A stretch of 64,000 nt of DNA, from contig JACKQC010000007.1 of NCBI GenBank assembly GCA_024233085.1, positions 154,213 through 218,212 on the forward strand. Direction: 5' to 3'. Shown here one piece after another: positions 7,685 to 17,137 of the stretch. The stretch's first letter is position 1; each line of letters starts with the position of its first letter. The DNA is from Akkermansiaceae bacterium (lineage in GTDB: Bacteria; Verrucomicrobiota; Verrucomicrobiia; Verrucomicrobiales; DEV007). The notes under the pieces are model-generated. The model saw nothing but the letters and a program-made list of their open reading frames with translations. It did not search any database and was not told where the DNA came from. The position numbers were made by a program, and so were the translations under genes.

Positions 7685-10381
7685 TTAATCGAACTGAATC
7701 GGCTTCGGCGGCTCAAGCCGGACCCGGTTCGTGGCGGCGGGCGTTTCGTCTTCCGCGCCGGCGGCGTCGTCCGGCTCTCCGATGGGACGGGCGACGACGG
7801 GGCTGTCGCCGGAGGCAATGGGCCGGGCCACCATCGGCTCGGCCGCGCCGCCGACGGGTCGGGCGACGAGGGGCTCTTTCGAAAGGTCATCGCCGGCGCC
7901 TTCGTTGGCGCCGGAGGACGGATCGGGCGTTTCGTCGAGCGGGTTGGCGCTCGGTTTTTCGGAGATCAGGGCGCGGGCTCTCAGCTTCGGGACGAGGCTG
8001 TCGTAGGGGTCTTCCCCCAGGATGGTCGGTCCGACCGGAATGACCGGTTCGGAGCTGACGAGGCGCTGGGCGATGAGCACGCCACCGCCGCCGGAACGGC
8101 CCGTGTTGGTGAGCGAATTGGGGGCTTCCCGCGTCTCGATTCGGGGAGGAGCGGTTCGGGGCTTGGCTCCCGGGCCGCCGTGCACATGGCAGACGGAGTC
8201 GATCCGGGTGCCGGGCCGGAGATACTCGACGTAGGTGCTTCGAATCTGTTTGGCCGCCCGGCCCGTGCGATCCACCTCGTAGCAGGCGTCGGTGGCCAAT
8301 TCGCCGGAGAGACTGCAAATCTCGACCTTCATCGCGTCGGCGGGCGGCGCGAACGCGACCGGCTCGGTGACATCGGCGGCGGCGTTCATCACCGCGGTCC
8401 AGACCGGCAGCACGGTTTCGTTGCTGAAGGCCCCGGGGTAGATGGCCTTCGGCTGGTCGAAGCCCGCCCACACCGCGCACGTCACCTCGGAGGTGAAACC
8501 GGCGAACCAGTTGTCGGTGAAATCGTATTCCGTGCCCGACTTGCCCGCGGCGGGAAAATCCTTGAGCCCGTATTCCGCGCCGGCTTTTTGCCCGGTGCCG
8601 TGGCGCAGCGCGTCCTCGAGGCAACTGGTGACCTGATAGGCGGTGTAGGGGTCGATCACCCGGGCGGCGCTCTGGTTGGGATTCGGAACGAAGATTTCCT
8701 GGCCGTGAATGTCTTCGATCCGCGAAATGATGAAGGTGCGGGCGGGGTGCCCTCCCCCGTTTGGAAAAATGGTGTAGGCCAGGCAGAGTTCCTCCATCGA
8801 CACGGGATTGCGACCCAGAAGCGAGGCGTTGAAGTTCTTCAAGTCGCCCTCGAAGGTCATGCCCGATCGCTCGGCCAGCCCGACGACCTTTTCCAGGCCG
8901 GTCTGAATCCCCAGTCGGACGGTCGCGGCGCCCTTCGATTTGGCGAGCCCCTGGCGGGCCGTGATGTCGCCCTCGTAGGTGTTCTCGAGATTCTCGGCGC
9001 CCCACTCGCCGAGGATGCCGGCCGTGCCGCCAATCATGACGCGGCGGTTGTCGATCGGGCTGTCGTCGATGAGCGAGCCGGGAAACATCCCGTTTTCGAA
9101 CGCCGCGGCGTAGACAAACGGAATGAAGGCCGTTCCGGGCGAACGGCGCGCCAGCGAAGTCCGGTCGAACATGCTGTCGTTGAAATCGCGGCCCCCGACA
9201 AACGCGAGGATGCCGCCGGTGCGGTTGTCGACGACGAGCACCGCTCCCTGCAGATAGGCGGGCTGCGGCGGCGCCTGTCCCTCGTTGCCGTTTTTCTGCG
9301 AGCTGGCCTTGAGTTCCTTGAAAATCTCCCGGGTCTGGTGCTTGTAGCCCGGCCGTTTCTCCACCCGGTCGAGCTGCCGGGTCAGGCTTTCCTCCGCCTC
9401 GTGCTGAATGCGGCTGTCGATGGTGGTGTGTATCCGGAACCCGCCCTTGATGGCGTTTTCGTAGCCGACGAGGTCGATCACCTGCTGGCGAACCCGTTCC
9501 CAAACGAATTTGGAGCGGCCGGAAGCCGAGCCCTTTTCGACGGTCAACAGGGGCTCGTTCTGAAACTGCTTCAACTGCTCCTCCGTCAGCATGCCCTCGT
9601 CCCGCATGCGGGAGAGGACATAGTCGCGGGTTTTCTTCGCCGCCTCGGGATAGTTATGGGGCGAGCGGAAGGTCGGATTGCGGATCACCCCCGCGATGGC
9701 CGCCGACTCCGGAATCGTCAGATCCTTCGGATCCTTCCCGAAATAACCGTTGGCGGCGGCGCTGATGCCGTAATAGCCGCTGCCGAAGTAAATCCGGTTG
9801 AGGTAAAGCTCGAGAATCTTCTCCTTGTCGCCGATCTCGCGCTCGATTCGCCGCGCGAGGAAGGCCTCGGTCACCTTTCGGCTGACGCTTCGCTCCTTCA
9901 GCTCGAAGGCGTTGCGGGCGAGCTGCTGCGTGATGGTGCTCGCCCCCTGGGTCACTTCGCCCGCCTTCAGGTTCAGCCAGATGGCCCGGAGAATGCCCAT
10001 GTAATCCACACCGTCGTGCGTGTAAAACCGCGAGTCCTCCGCCGCCAGGAGTGCCTGGACAAAATGCGGCGCCACCTCGGAAATGGGGATCGGCTGGCGG
10101 TTCTGGACAAAGATGCGGCCGATCTCCTCGCCGTTGCGGTCGAGAATGAGGCTCGCGACTTCGAGGTCGTCGATTTCGTCCAGATTGAAGCTGTCGGCCA
10201 GCTCCAGCCGCGGTTTCGCGTAAAAGTAGGCGATGGCCAGCCCCGTCATGCCGGCCACCAGGCCGAGGATGAAGAGACACGCCAGGAACTTCAGAAAAAA
10301 CGATCGGCGCCGACGCTTCCGGCGCTGGGGCGAGGATCGATCCTTCTTCGGTGGCAGAGGGATTACCGTTTCTTTGGACAC
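7685..10381 (-). CDS. Class A penicillin-binding protein (PBP1A type) with degenerate transpeptidase motifs
   Basis: 898 residues from GTG 10381; an in-frame TTG at 10462 would overlap the divergent methyltransferase start. A basic N-terminus precedes one membrane segment, then a GT51 glycosyltransferase domain with its motifs intact: EDSRFYTHDGVDY, GASTITQQLARN and KILELYLNRIYFG. These make glycan strands outside the membrane. The transpeptidase domain follows, but its active-site motifs are altered. The S-x-x-K motif (PGS.xKPF in PBP1A) reads PGTAFIPF, with Thr417 and Ile420 in place of the catalytic Ser and Lys; SxN reads SKG; KTG is KSG. Cross-linking by this domain is therefore unlikely. 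The C-terminus carries three copies of a VARPIG-like motif in a low-complexity tail. Confidence 0.88.
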   Translation of the reverse strand: MSKETVIPLPPKKDRSSPQRRKRRRRSFFLKFLACLFILGLVAGMTGLAIAYFYAKPRLELADSFNLDEIDDLEVASLILDRNGEEIGRIFVQNRQPIPISEVAPHFVQALLAAEDSRFYTHDGVDYMGILRAIWLNLKAGEVTQGASTITQQLARNAFELKERSVSRKVTEAFLARRIEREIGDKEKILELYLNRIYFGSGYYGISAAANGYFGKDPKDLTIPESAAIAGVIRNPTFRSPHNYPEAAKKTRDYVLSRMRDEGMLTEEQLKQFQNEPLLTVEKGSASGRSKFVWERVRQQVIDLVGYENAIKGGFRIHTTIDSRIQHEAEESLTRQLDRVEKRPGYKHQTREIFKELKASSQKNGNEGQAPPQPAYLQGAVLVVDNRTGGILAFVGGRDFNDSMFDRTSLARRSPGTAFIPFVYAAAFENGMFPGSLIDDSPIDNRRVMIGGTAGILGEWGAENLENTYEGDITARQGLAKSKGAATVRLGIQTGLEKVVGLAERSGMTFEGDLKNFNASLLGRNPVSMEELCLAYTIFPNGGGHPARTFIISRIEDIHGQEIFVPNPNQSAARVIDPYTAYQVTSCLEDALRHGTGQKAGAEYGLKDFPAAGKSGTEYDFTDNWFAGFTSEVTCAVWAGFDQPKAIYPGAFSNETVLPVWTAVMNAAADVTEPVAFAPPADAMKVEICSLSGELATDACYEVDRTGRAAKQIRSTYVEYLRPGTRIDSVCHVHGGPGAKPRTAPPRIETREAPNSLTNTGRSGGGGVLIAQRLVSSEPVIPVGPTILGEDPYDSLVPKLRARALISEKPSANPLDETPDPSSGANEGAGDDLSKEPLVARPVGGAAEPMVARPIASGDSPVVARPIGEPDDAAGAEDETPAATNRVRLEPPKPIQFD

Positions 10382-10446
10382 CGCGGATACGAGGTCGTAA
10401 ATATGCGTATAGTTGGGCGGTCGGGCAAGTCCGACGGCCCTTCGAG

Positions 10447-11577
10447 ATGGATTCTTTTCCAATGCCTGATACGCGGCGGTCGGCCCCGGTCTTTCACGGC
10501 GTTGCCGACGGCGTTCCGGTCACCCTTTCCTTCGCGGATTTCATGGCCGCGGCGCTTTACGACCCCGACCACGGCTACTATGCCGATCCCGATCGGCAAC
10601 AGACGGGCCGGGGCGGCGATTTCATCACCAGCGTCAGCGTCGGAGCCTGCTTCGGCGGGCTCCTCGGCCGGGAGATCGCCCGGCGCTGGCGGGAAGATTT
10701 CGGAGCGGCCGACCGCTTCGCCATCGTCGAACAGGGCGCCCACGACGGCCGCCTCGCGCGGGATATTCTGGAGGCGATCGCCGGCACGCCATTGGCCCGG
10801 ATCGTCCGCTACTTCATCGTCGAGCCCGCGGAACGCCGCCGGAGGTGGCTGCGCGAGTCTTTCGACGGGAATCCCCCGCCGATCGGCGATCGCGCGCGAA
10901 TCGTGGCCTCGCCCGACGAAATCCGCGAGCCGGCCGGCGTGTTTCTCTGCAACGAACTGCTCGACGCCTTTCCCGTGCATCGGGTGCGGTTTCGGGAGGG
11001 CCAATGGCGCGAGATTCGCGTCGAAGTGACCGCTCCCGGCCGATTTCGCGAGGTCGAGGCTCCGATCGGGGCGGCGACGAGTTTGCTTCGGGAAACCGGG
11101 GAGCTGGGCCATGGTTTTCCCGAAGGCTACGAAACCGAACTCTGCCTCGGCGTCGCCCCGTGGGCGCTGTCCGTGGCTCCGATCTTCGAGCGGGGATGCT
11201 GGTGGATCGTGGATTACGGTTATGAGAAAGAGGAATACTATCGGCCCGACCGGCGGCGGGGCACGCTTCGCTGTTTTCGGCGGCACACGGCGGGCGAGGA
11301 TCCTCTCGAGGCCGTGGGGGAGACGGATCTCACGGCTCACGTCGACTTCAGCCGCCTCCGGCGCGCCGCCGAATCGGCGGGCCTGGTATTCGAGGGCCTG
11401 ACCGAGCAGCACCGCTTTTTGACCCGCGCGGCCGGCCCGTGGCTGCTGGAGCTGGAAAGGGACGGCACCGCGCGCCAGCCCGAAAACGCCAAACGGCTGC
11501 GCCAATTCCACACGCTGACCCATCCGGACCTGCTGGGACAGGCCTTCAAAGTGGCGGAGTTTTCGCGGCGGGCGTGA
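10447..11577 (+). CDS. SAM-dependent methyltransferase, MidA/NDUFAF7 family
   Basis: 376 residues from ATG 10447; a second Met 5 codons later is possible. The family (COG1565) includes the mitochondrial complex I assembly methyltransferase NDUFAF7; bacterial substrates are largely unknown. Visible signatures are YDPDHGYYAD, GRGGDFITSVSVGACFGG, a SAM-binding-type VEQGAHDGRLARDIL and the characteristic CNELLDAFPVHRV, followed by WIVDYGYEKEEYY. The SAM loop reads GAHDG where many members have GxGxG, a small deviation. Divergent from the PBP gene, with 65 bp between starts. Confidence 0.82.
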   Translation: MDSFPMPDTRRSAPVFHGVADGVPVTLSFADFMAAALYDPDHGYYADPDRQQTGRGGDFITSVSVGACFGGLLGREIARRWREDFGAADRFAIVEQGAHDGRLARDILEAIAGTPLARIVRYFIVEPAERRRRWLRESFDGNPPPIGDRARIVASPDEIREPAGVFLCNELLDAFPVHRVRFREGQWREIRVEVTAPGRFREVEAPIGAATSLLRETGELGHGFPEGYETELCLGVAPWALSVAPIFERGCWWIVDYGYEKEEYYRPDRRRGTLRCFRRHTAGEDPLEAVGETDLTAHVDFSRLRRAAESAGLVFEGLTEQHRFLTRAAGPWLLELERDGTARQPENAKRLRQFHTLTHPDLLGQAFKVAEFSRRA

Positions 11578-11581
11578 CGGC

Positions 11582-11622
11582 GACTCGACAGGGTTGACTG
11601 GTTGACCTAACCCTGTTGGGTC
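11582..11622. repeat. 41-bp palindromic element overlapping a gene end
   Basis: Arms GACTCGACAGGGT and ACCCTGTTGGGTC (inverted, two mismatches) flank a 15-nt centre. The minus-strand stop codon of the BtpA-like gene (11607-11609) lies inside it, and the right arm encodes that protein's last residues TQQG. The plus-strand methyltransferase stops 4 bp before it. Confidence 0.85.
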
Positions 11623-12428
11623 CGGGGCGTTTTTCCGGCGGCTCGGACAAGGGCGGCCACGCGGGCCGGATCGACGGGGGCGGCGAGGTCTCCGCCCCGC
11701 TTCAGGGAAGTGCCGACAATCGCGCCGTCGGCGATCTCCAACAGCGCGGGGAGCGAATCGGCCGTGACGCCGCTGCCCGCGAGCAGAAAGGCGCCGGGCA
11801 CGGCTTCGCGGACGGCGCGGAGATCGTCGAACGCGGTCTCGCGGCCGGTGCCGTCGCCGGTGACGATGAGGCCGTCGGCGCCGCCCCGGTGCCAGGTGTC
11901 GCGGGCGGCCTGGGCGATCGAAACGGGCGCGGCCGGCGTGGCGTGCTTGACGAGCACGTCGGCAAAAAGGCGCGTGCCGGGGCACAGTTCGCGGCGTTTC
12001 CGGAGGACTTCGGCGGCCCGGCCCTCGATCAGGCCCTGATCGGTCACCATGGCGCCGCACAGCACGTTTACCCGAACGAACGCGCCGCCGCACGCGGCCG
12101 CGAGTCCGAGGGCCGAGGCGGCGTCGTTCCGCAGCACGTTGAATCCGATCGGGAAATCCGCGTCGCCCAGGTCCCCGCGCACGGCGACGGCGGCCCGCGC
12201 CATGGCGGCCACCGTTTCGGGGGGCACTCGATCCGGGAAGAAAGGGAGATCGCCGAAGTTCTCGATCACCAGGGCATCCATGCCGCCGTCGTAAAACGCG
12301 CGGGCGTCGGCGACGGCGGCCCGGAGCACGGCGTCGGGATCGCCTTCCCATCCGGGCGAACCGGGAAGCGGCCGCAGATGGATGACGCCGGCGAGAAAGG
12401 GGCCGGGGAAGCGAGCCGGCTCAGGCAT
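11607..12428 (-). CDS. BtpA/SgcQ-family TIM-barrel protein
   Basis: 273 residues. The opening GVIHLRPLPGSP, the following DGGMDALVIENFGD and late SGVTADSLPALLEIADGAIVGTS are typical of the BtpA family. That family is named after a cyanobacterial photosystem I assembly factor, and its relatives in non-phototrophs have unknown substrates. The fold is expected to be a TIM barrel. The start overlaps the end of the upstream secreted-protein gene by 8 bp, suggesting co-translation. The last four codons and stop come from a dispersed palindromic element, so the native C-terminus may have been replaced or truncated. Confidence 0.8.
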   Translation of the reverse strand: MPEPARFPGPFLAGVIHLRPLPGSPGWEGDPDAVLRAAVADARAFYDGGMDALVIENFGDLPFFPDRVPPETVAAMARAAVAVRGDLGDADFPIGFNVLRNDAASALGLAAACGGAFVRVNVLCGAMVTDQGLIEGRAAEVLRKRRELCPGTRLFADVLVKHATPAAPVSIAQAARDTWHRGGADGLIVTGDGTGRETAFDDLRAVREAVPGAFLLAGSGVTADSLPALLEIADGAIVGTSLKRGGDLAAPVDPARVAALVRAAGKTPRTQQG

Positions 12429-13386
12429 CCCGCAAAGAAAGCAGTTTGATCACGATGCGCTGGCGCATGGGCACCTGAATCGTCCCGGATTGGAGCCGGT
12501 CGGGATTCGGGACGGAGGCGTTCACATTGAGCGTCTGCTCGCTGAATCGGGGAATGCCCAAGGCCTTGTCGAAATAGAAGCGGCCCGTCATCTGCCGGCC
12601 CTCGAAACCCATTTTTCCCTGTCCGGCGCCGGGCTGCACGCCGGTCACGGCCACGTCGCCCTTGATGCCGCCGGTGTATTCGATGAGGGCGCAGTCGGCG
12701 TTTTCGTGGGCTTCGTCCCTCACGTAGCGGTAATTGATTTCGAAGTCGATCTCGCCCAGTTCGCCGAGGGAGCGCTTGCCTTTCTGTGTCCATTCCTGTC
12801 CGGGCGCGACTCGGTCTTTCGGAAAGCCCTGGAGCACGCTGACGACGAGCTGTTTCAACTGGTCGGGGCCGAACTGCGGCAGGCCCGGCAGGGGCGTGGC
12901 GGGTCCGCCGCCCCCGACCTCGGTGGAGCCGACGACTTTCCCGTCGGGGTCGAGATCCATCACCACGGAGCGGCGTGTGGCGCCCTCGAAATGCATGGCG
13001 AGCGCGGAATCTTTCGTCGCGGGATCGGACGAGTCGTAGCGAACCTGTTTGGCTCCGGCGTTGATTTCGAGAACGAGCTTTTCGGTCGAGGCGGTCACGC
13101 GAACGCCGGGTTCGCCTCCGTCGCGATTGGCGGTGAGAAACCGCGATTCGTGGTTCATCACGAACCGGCGCGCGGCGGCGGAGACATCCTCCCCGGGACC
13201 GGCGAGGGCGACGCCGGTCTCGGCGGCGAAGGTGTAGATCTTGCCGGGTAGAAACCGGGGCTTCATCACGCTTCCCTCGGCGGCGGCGGATGGCTGCGTC
13301 TGAGCCTCCTGGGCAGGCAGGGCTTCGGCGAAAAAGGCGGCGGAAAAAACCGCCAGCGAAAGCGGGAGGGGAGTGGCGCGATGCAT
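12421..13386 (-). CDS. Secreted protein of unknown function
   Basis: 321 residues from MHRATPLPL; a Met three codons upstream is also possible. A signal peptide ends near ALPAQE. The rest is rich in beta-strand character with a repeated pattern of T-x-K-x-V-x-E and no recognised catalytic motif. A Gly/Pro-rich segment (GGGGPATPLPGLP) splits two beta-rich halves. The layout recalls secreted proteins of the DUF6263 type, but I cannot confirm that. It is upstream of and overlaps the BtpA-like gene on the same strand. Confidence 0.6.
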   Translation of the reverse strand: MHRATPLPLSLAVFSAAFFAEALPAQEAQTQPSAAAEGSVMKPRFLPGKIYTFAAETGVALAGPGEDVSAAARRFVMNHESRFLTANRDGGEPGVRVTASTEKLVLEINAGAKQVRYDSSDPATKDSALAMHFEGATRRSVVMDLDPDGKVVGSTEVGGGGPATPLPGLPQFGPDQLKQLVVSVLQGFPKDRVAPGQEWTQKGKRSLGELGEIDFEINYRYVRDEAHENADCALIEYTGGIKGDVAVTGVQPGAGQGKMGFEGRQMTGRFYFDKALGIPRFSEQTLNVNASVPNPDRLQSGTIQVPMRQRIVIKLLSLRDA

Positions 13387-13525
13387 GGCTGGCAAACGGA
13401 GGAAGTCCGAGGGAGGGGTTGAACGACAACAGGGAAAAGCGACCCGGCGGGGACGCTCCGTAGAAAACCACAGCGCTCCGAAGAAAGCAAACGACGGCCC
13501 CCCGCGGCCCGGCGCCGGCGGGCCG

Positions 13526-14761
13526 TCAGTCCAGCGTGTAAACGAACAAGCCGGACTTCAGCTTCGGCTCGAACCAGGTGGATTTCGGGGGCATGATCTC
13601 GCCGGCGTCGGCGATGTCGATGAGCTGGTCGATGGTGACGGGCGCCATGGAAAAAGCGGCCGCCCACTCGCCGGAGTCGACGCGTTTTTCCAACTCGGCC
13701 GTGCCGCGAATGCCGCCGACGAAATCGATGCGCTCGTCGGTGCGCGGGTCGCCGATTCCCAGCACGGGCGTCAACAGGCGATCCTGGAGCACGGAGACGT
13801 CGAGCCGGTCGATCGGGCTCGACCCGGCGCCGACGGGCGGCCACGCCAGTGTGTGCCAGGCTCCGTCGAGGTAGAGGCGGACCGATCCCGGGCCGTCGGG
13901 GGTTTTTTCGCCGGTGTTGGAGTCGAGATCGAAGATTTCGCCGGCTTTGGCGAGGAATTCGGCGGGTGACAGGCCCGCGAGATCGCGAACGACGCGGTTG
14001 TAGGGAAGGATTTGCAACTGGCTGGCGGGAAAGAGGACGGCGAGAAACCAGTTGTAGCCCTCGTCGCCGGTGTGGTTCGGATTGGCCGCGCGGCGTTCGG
14101 AACCGACGCGGTGGGCGCTGGCGCTGCGGTGATGGCCGTCCGCGACGTAGGAGACCGGCACGGCGGCGAAAGTTTCGAGCAGCGGGGCCGCTTCCCCGGC
14201 CGGGACGCGCCAGACGGTGTGCTGGACGCCGGCTTCGTCGGCGAAGTCGGCCTCCGGGGCGTGCGCGGCACAGCGCTCGGTGACAAAGGCGTCGATGGCG
14301 GTTTCATCGCGGTAGGTGAGGAACACGGGACCGGGATGAGCGTTGATGGTCTCGACGAGCCGTTTGCGGTCGTTTTCCTTCACCGGCCGGGTCTTTTCGT
14401 GTTTGCGGATGATGTCGTTTCCGTAGTCGTCGATGTGGCAGGTCAGGGCGATGCCGGTCTGGGCGTGGCCGTTCATGATCTGCCGGTAGAGATAGACGCA
14501 GGGCTCCGATTCGCGGACGAAGAGACCGTCGCGCTGAAGGCGCTGGAAATTCGCGTTCGCGGCGGCGTAGATGGCTTCCGAATAAGGGTCGGTGCCGTCG
14601 GGAAAGTCGATTTCCGCGCGCACCACGTGGAGAAAGCTGTCGGGATTTCCCTCGGCCAGGGCGCGGGCCTCGGCGGTGTTGACGACATCGTAGGGCACGG
14701 AGGCGACGCGCGCGGCGCGGCCGGGGGCGGGTACCAGGGCGGCAAAGGGGCGGACTTTCAT
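13526..14761 (-). CDS. DUF1015 family protein
   Basis: 411 residues from ATG 14761. The family start MKVRPFAALVPAPG, then ASVPYDVV, SFLHVVRAEID, DDYGNDIIRKHEKTRP, YVADGHHRSASA and EGYNWFLAVLFP, are typical of DUF1015 (COG4198). The biochemical role is not established; conserved His and basic residues suggest a nucleotide or phospho-substrate. Its start codon lies right against the region feeding the divergent PpiD-like gene. Confidence 0.85.
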   Translation of the reverse strand: MKVRPFAALVPAPGRAARVASVPYDVVNTAEARALAEGNPDSFLHVVRAEIDFPDGTDPYSEAIYAAANANFQRLQRDGLFVRESEPCVYLYRQIMNGHAQTGIALTCHIDDYGNDIIRKHEKTRPVKENDRKRLVETINAHPGPVFLTYRDETAIDAFVTERCAAHAPEADFADEAGVQHTVWRVPAGEAAPLLETFAAVPVSYVADGHHRSASAHRVGSERRAANPNHTGDEGYNWFLAVLFPASQLQILPYNRVVRDLAGLSPAEFLAKAGEIFDLDSNTGEKTPDGPGSVRLYLDGAWHTLAWPPVGAGSSPIDRLDVSVLQDRLLTPVLGIGDPRTDERIDFVGGIRGTAELEKRVDSGEWAAAFSMAPVTIDQLIDIADAGEIMPPKSTWFEPKLKSGLFVYTLD

Positions 14762-14934
14762 TGAAACGAGAATCGGCGGGAAATTTCCGGCAATCCCTAC
14801 ACGCATCCGGACCGATCACAACCGGCGATTCGGGCGGCGCCGGGGACGGAAAAAGGGGTTGCCGGGATGGGGAGGGCTTCATACATTCCCCGGCCCTTTC
14901 CGATGGGGGCGAAACTCAGACCAAACCGACCGCG

Positions 14935-16536
14935 ATGCTTTCCCATTTCCTCAAGGCCAAGACCTTTGTGCTTTTCGTGCTGATCCTGCTTTTTGCGGGC
15001 CTGGCTTACTTCTCCTCAGATTTCGACTTCCGCCAGGGCAAGCTCGGCGACGCCAACTGCGTGGTGCGAGTCTACGGAAAATGCTACCGGCAGAAGGAAA
15101 CGGACCGGCTGTCGCAGTTTTTCTGGGTCGCCAACGACCTGCTGTGGATCGATTTTTCCCGCTCGCTCTTTGACGAGGCCCGGCAGGACCGCGACACGAC
15201 GAATTTTGTGATGAGCCTGATCATTCTGCGCCGGGAGGCGGAGAAGCTCGGCATCCATCCGACCGACGAGGAAGCCAAGCAGGCGATCCGGACTTCGCCG
15301 CTGTTTCAATTTCAGACCTGGATCGATGACGATGTGCTGAAGAACCGCATTCTCGGCCCGCGGGGGCTGGGAATGGCCGACCTGGTGCAACTGGCGAAGG
15401 ACTACCTGTGCTGGCAGCGGATGCACGATCTGCTGGAGGCCGGCAACCAGCCGGTGGCCATCGAGATCGACAAGACCTACCTGCGCGACAACCAGCAGTA
15501 TCAGGCTTCGCTGATCGAGTTCAATCGCTCCGACTTCGTGGACAAGGTGAAGATCGACGACGCGGCGATCCAGAAATACTACGACGAAAACAAGGAGACG
15601 CTGCTGTCCGACGAGAAACGCGCCTTTCAGTATGCGCGGTTCACGCCGCCGGCCGAGACGGCCGAAATGACCAACGAACAGAAGGCGCGGCAACGCCTCG
15701 ACTACGATCGCAAGGTCAACGTGATCTATGCCGATCTGTCGGAGGAGGGCGCGGACTTCGCCGCGGTGGCCGGCAAGCATGTCGCCGACAAAGGAAACGC
15801 CTTCAAGATCGAGCTGAAGGAAACGGGGCTTTTCGCCGAGGTGTCTCCGCCGGAGGATCTGGCGAAGAAGGACGAATTGCTCGGGGATCTTTTCAGCGCG
15901 GCGATGGCGCCGCTGCCGGGCCGTTCGGTCACGGTTCCGGTCAAGGAGGAGGATGGAAGTTATCGGATTTTCAAACTGACGCGGGTGCGGAAGCCCGAGC
16001 CGCTCTCGCTCGAAGCCGCGAAAGAACAGATCAAAAAGGCGCTGACGGCGCGCGAGTCCAACCGGCTCGTCACCGAGGCGGCCAACGACGCCCAGGCGAA
16101 ACTGACCGAGGCGCTCGAGTCCGGCAAACCCATCGCCGACGCCGTGAAGGCCGCGGGAGTGACCCTCAAACCGCTGACGCCCTTTTCGAAAAGCGAACCG
16201 CCAAAGGAAACGCCCAACGCGGATCTCGTGGTCGCGGCCGCGCTCGAGACCGCGCCGAAAGCCGTGAGTCCGGCAAAGCCGAAACCGCTCGGCGAGGGCT
16301 ACCTGATGGTCTATGTCGACGGCATCGTGCTGGTGGAAAGCAAGGACGAGGACGCGCGAAAGGATTCGCTGAAGCTGTCGGCGAGCGGCGACTATCGGCG
16401 GGCGATTTTCAACGCGTGGTTCGCCCGCCGCAAGGCGGAGTCCGGCGCGCAGCGGATGGGTCCGATCGGGGCCGACGACTTGAAGTCCGGCGACGAGGAG
16501 GGGAACAAGGAGGCGGAAACGCCGGCCGAAAGCTGA
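14935..16536 (+). CDS. PpiD/SurA-like periplasmic chaperone or peptidyl-prolyl isomerase
   Basis: 533 residues from MLSHFLKAKTF; upstream in-frame codons lack a hydrophobic start. Residues 8-28 form a single membrane anchor, with the rest in the periplasm. A helical SurA-N-type segment follows (INSLIILRREAEKLGIHPTDEEAKQ region), then YYDENKETLLSDEKRAFQYARF, as in PpiD and SurA-like proteins just before the parvulin domain. The parvulin core itself is divergent, so isomerase activity is uncertain. The C-terminus is charged and likely disordered. A TPR gene follows 26 bp later, suggesting an operon. Confidence 0.75.
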   Translation: MLSHFLKAKTFVLFVLILLFAGLAYFSSDFDFRQGKLGDANCVVRVYGKCYRQKETDRLSQFFWVANDLLWIDFSRSLFDEARQDRDTTNFVMSLIILRREAEKLGIHPTDEEAKQAIRTSPLFQFQTWIDDDVLKNRILGPRGLGMADLVQLAKDYLCWQRMHDLLEAGNQPVAIEIDKTYLRDNQQYQASLIEFNRSDFVDKVKIDDAAIQKYYDENKETLLSDEKRAFQYARFTPPAETAEMTNEQKARQRLDYDRKVNVIYADLSEEGADFAAVAGKHVADKGNAFKIELKETGLFAEVSPPEDLAKKDELLGDLFSAAMAPLPGRSVTVPVKEEDGSYRIFKLTRVRKPEPLSLEAAKEQIKKALTARESNRLVTEAANDAQAKLTEALESGKPIADAVKAAGVTLKPLTPFSKSEPPKETPNADLVVAAALETAPKAVSPAKPKPLGEGYLMVYVDGIVLVESKDEDARKDSLKLSASGDYRRAIFNAWFARRKAESGAQRMGPIGADDLKSGDEEGNKEAETPAES

Positions 16537-16562
16537 ATCGGCGGAACCTTTTTTCTGGAACG

Positions 16563-16910
16563 ATGGGCGAGTGCGACGCGTTGTTCGACGACGCCAACGG
16601 CGATCTGGCGGTCGGCGATCTGGACTCGGCGGTCGCCAAATACCGGCGCTGCGTCGAACTGGATCCGGATTTTTTCGACGGCTGGCACGCGCTCGGCATG
16701 GCGCTGATGAAGACCGGCGAAATCCGGGAGGCGATCGGCGCGGGATTGAAGGCGGTGACGCTGAAACCGAACGATCTGCTGGCGTGGACGTCGCTCTCCC
16801 AGATGTATGTGAAAGACGGCCAGATCGCGGCGGCCGAGGACGCCAAGTCCAACGCGCGCATCCTCTCCCTCGGCGGAAAGGTCTCGCGGGAGGCGGACGG
16901 AGATTCCTGA
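16563..16910 (+). CDS. Small TPR-repeat protein
   Basis: 115 residues containing about two to three tetratricopeptide repeats: GDLDSAVAKYRRCVELDPDF, then WHALGMALMKTGEIREAIG and WTSLSQMYVKDGQIAAAED. No signal peptide, so probably cytoplasmic. TPR proteins mediate protein contacts. It lies 26 bp after the PpiD-like gene and is likely co-transcribed with it. Partner unknown. Confidence 0.8.
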   Translation: MGECDALFDDANGDLAVGDLDSAVAKYRRCVELDPDFFDGWHALGMALMKTGEIREAIGAGLKAVTLKPNDLLAWTSLSQMYVKDGQIAAAEDAKSNARILSLGGKVSREADGDS

Positions 16911-16959
16911 CCGGTGAAACGGCGGAGGGAGCGCTGGGCTTCCGACCCGATCCCCCCGT

Positions 16960-16987
16960 TTGACACCCCGGATCGAACAAGTATCGT
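16960..16987 (+). promoter_or_regulatory. Candidate sigma-70 promoter for ppdK
   Basis: TTGACA (16960-16965) is a perfect -35, followed after 16 bp by TATCGT (16982-16987), a 4/6 match to -10. It lies about 150 bp upstream of the ppdK start in a gene-free gap (16911-17137). Confidence 0.5.
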
Positions 16988-17137
16988 TGCGCCGCCTTTT
17001 CGGGGGGCGGTCGCGGGCATCTCTTTTTCCGGCGTTATCCCGCCCCTCGAACATCCGTGGCAACCCTCCCCCCGGCCGGGCGCCCGACCTTTTCTCGAGC
17101 CCGCCGTTTCTACCGATTCGATCAACCCAACACAACC

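Noticed and set aside
7592..11029. A long plus-strand reading frame across the PBP gene
   Set aside because: Antisense to a well-motifed PBP1A; only the methyltransferase part in another frame is real.
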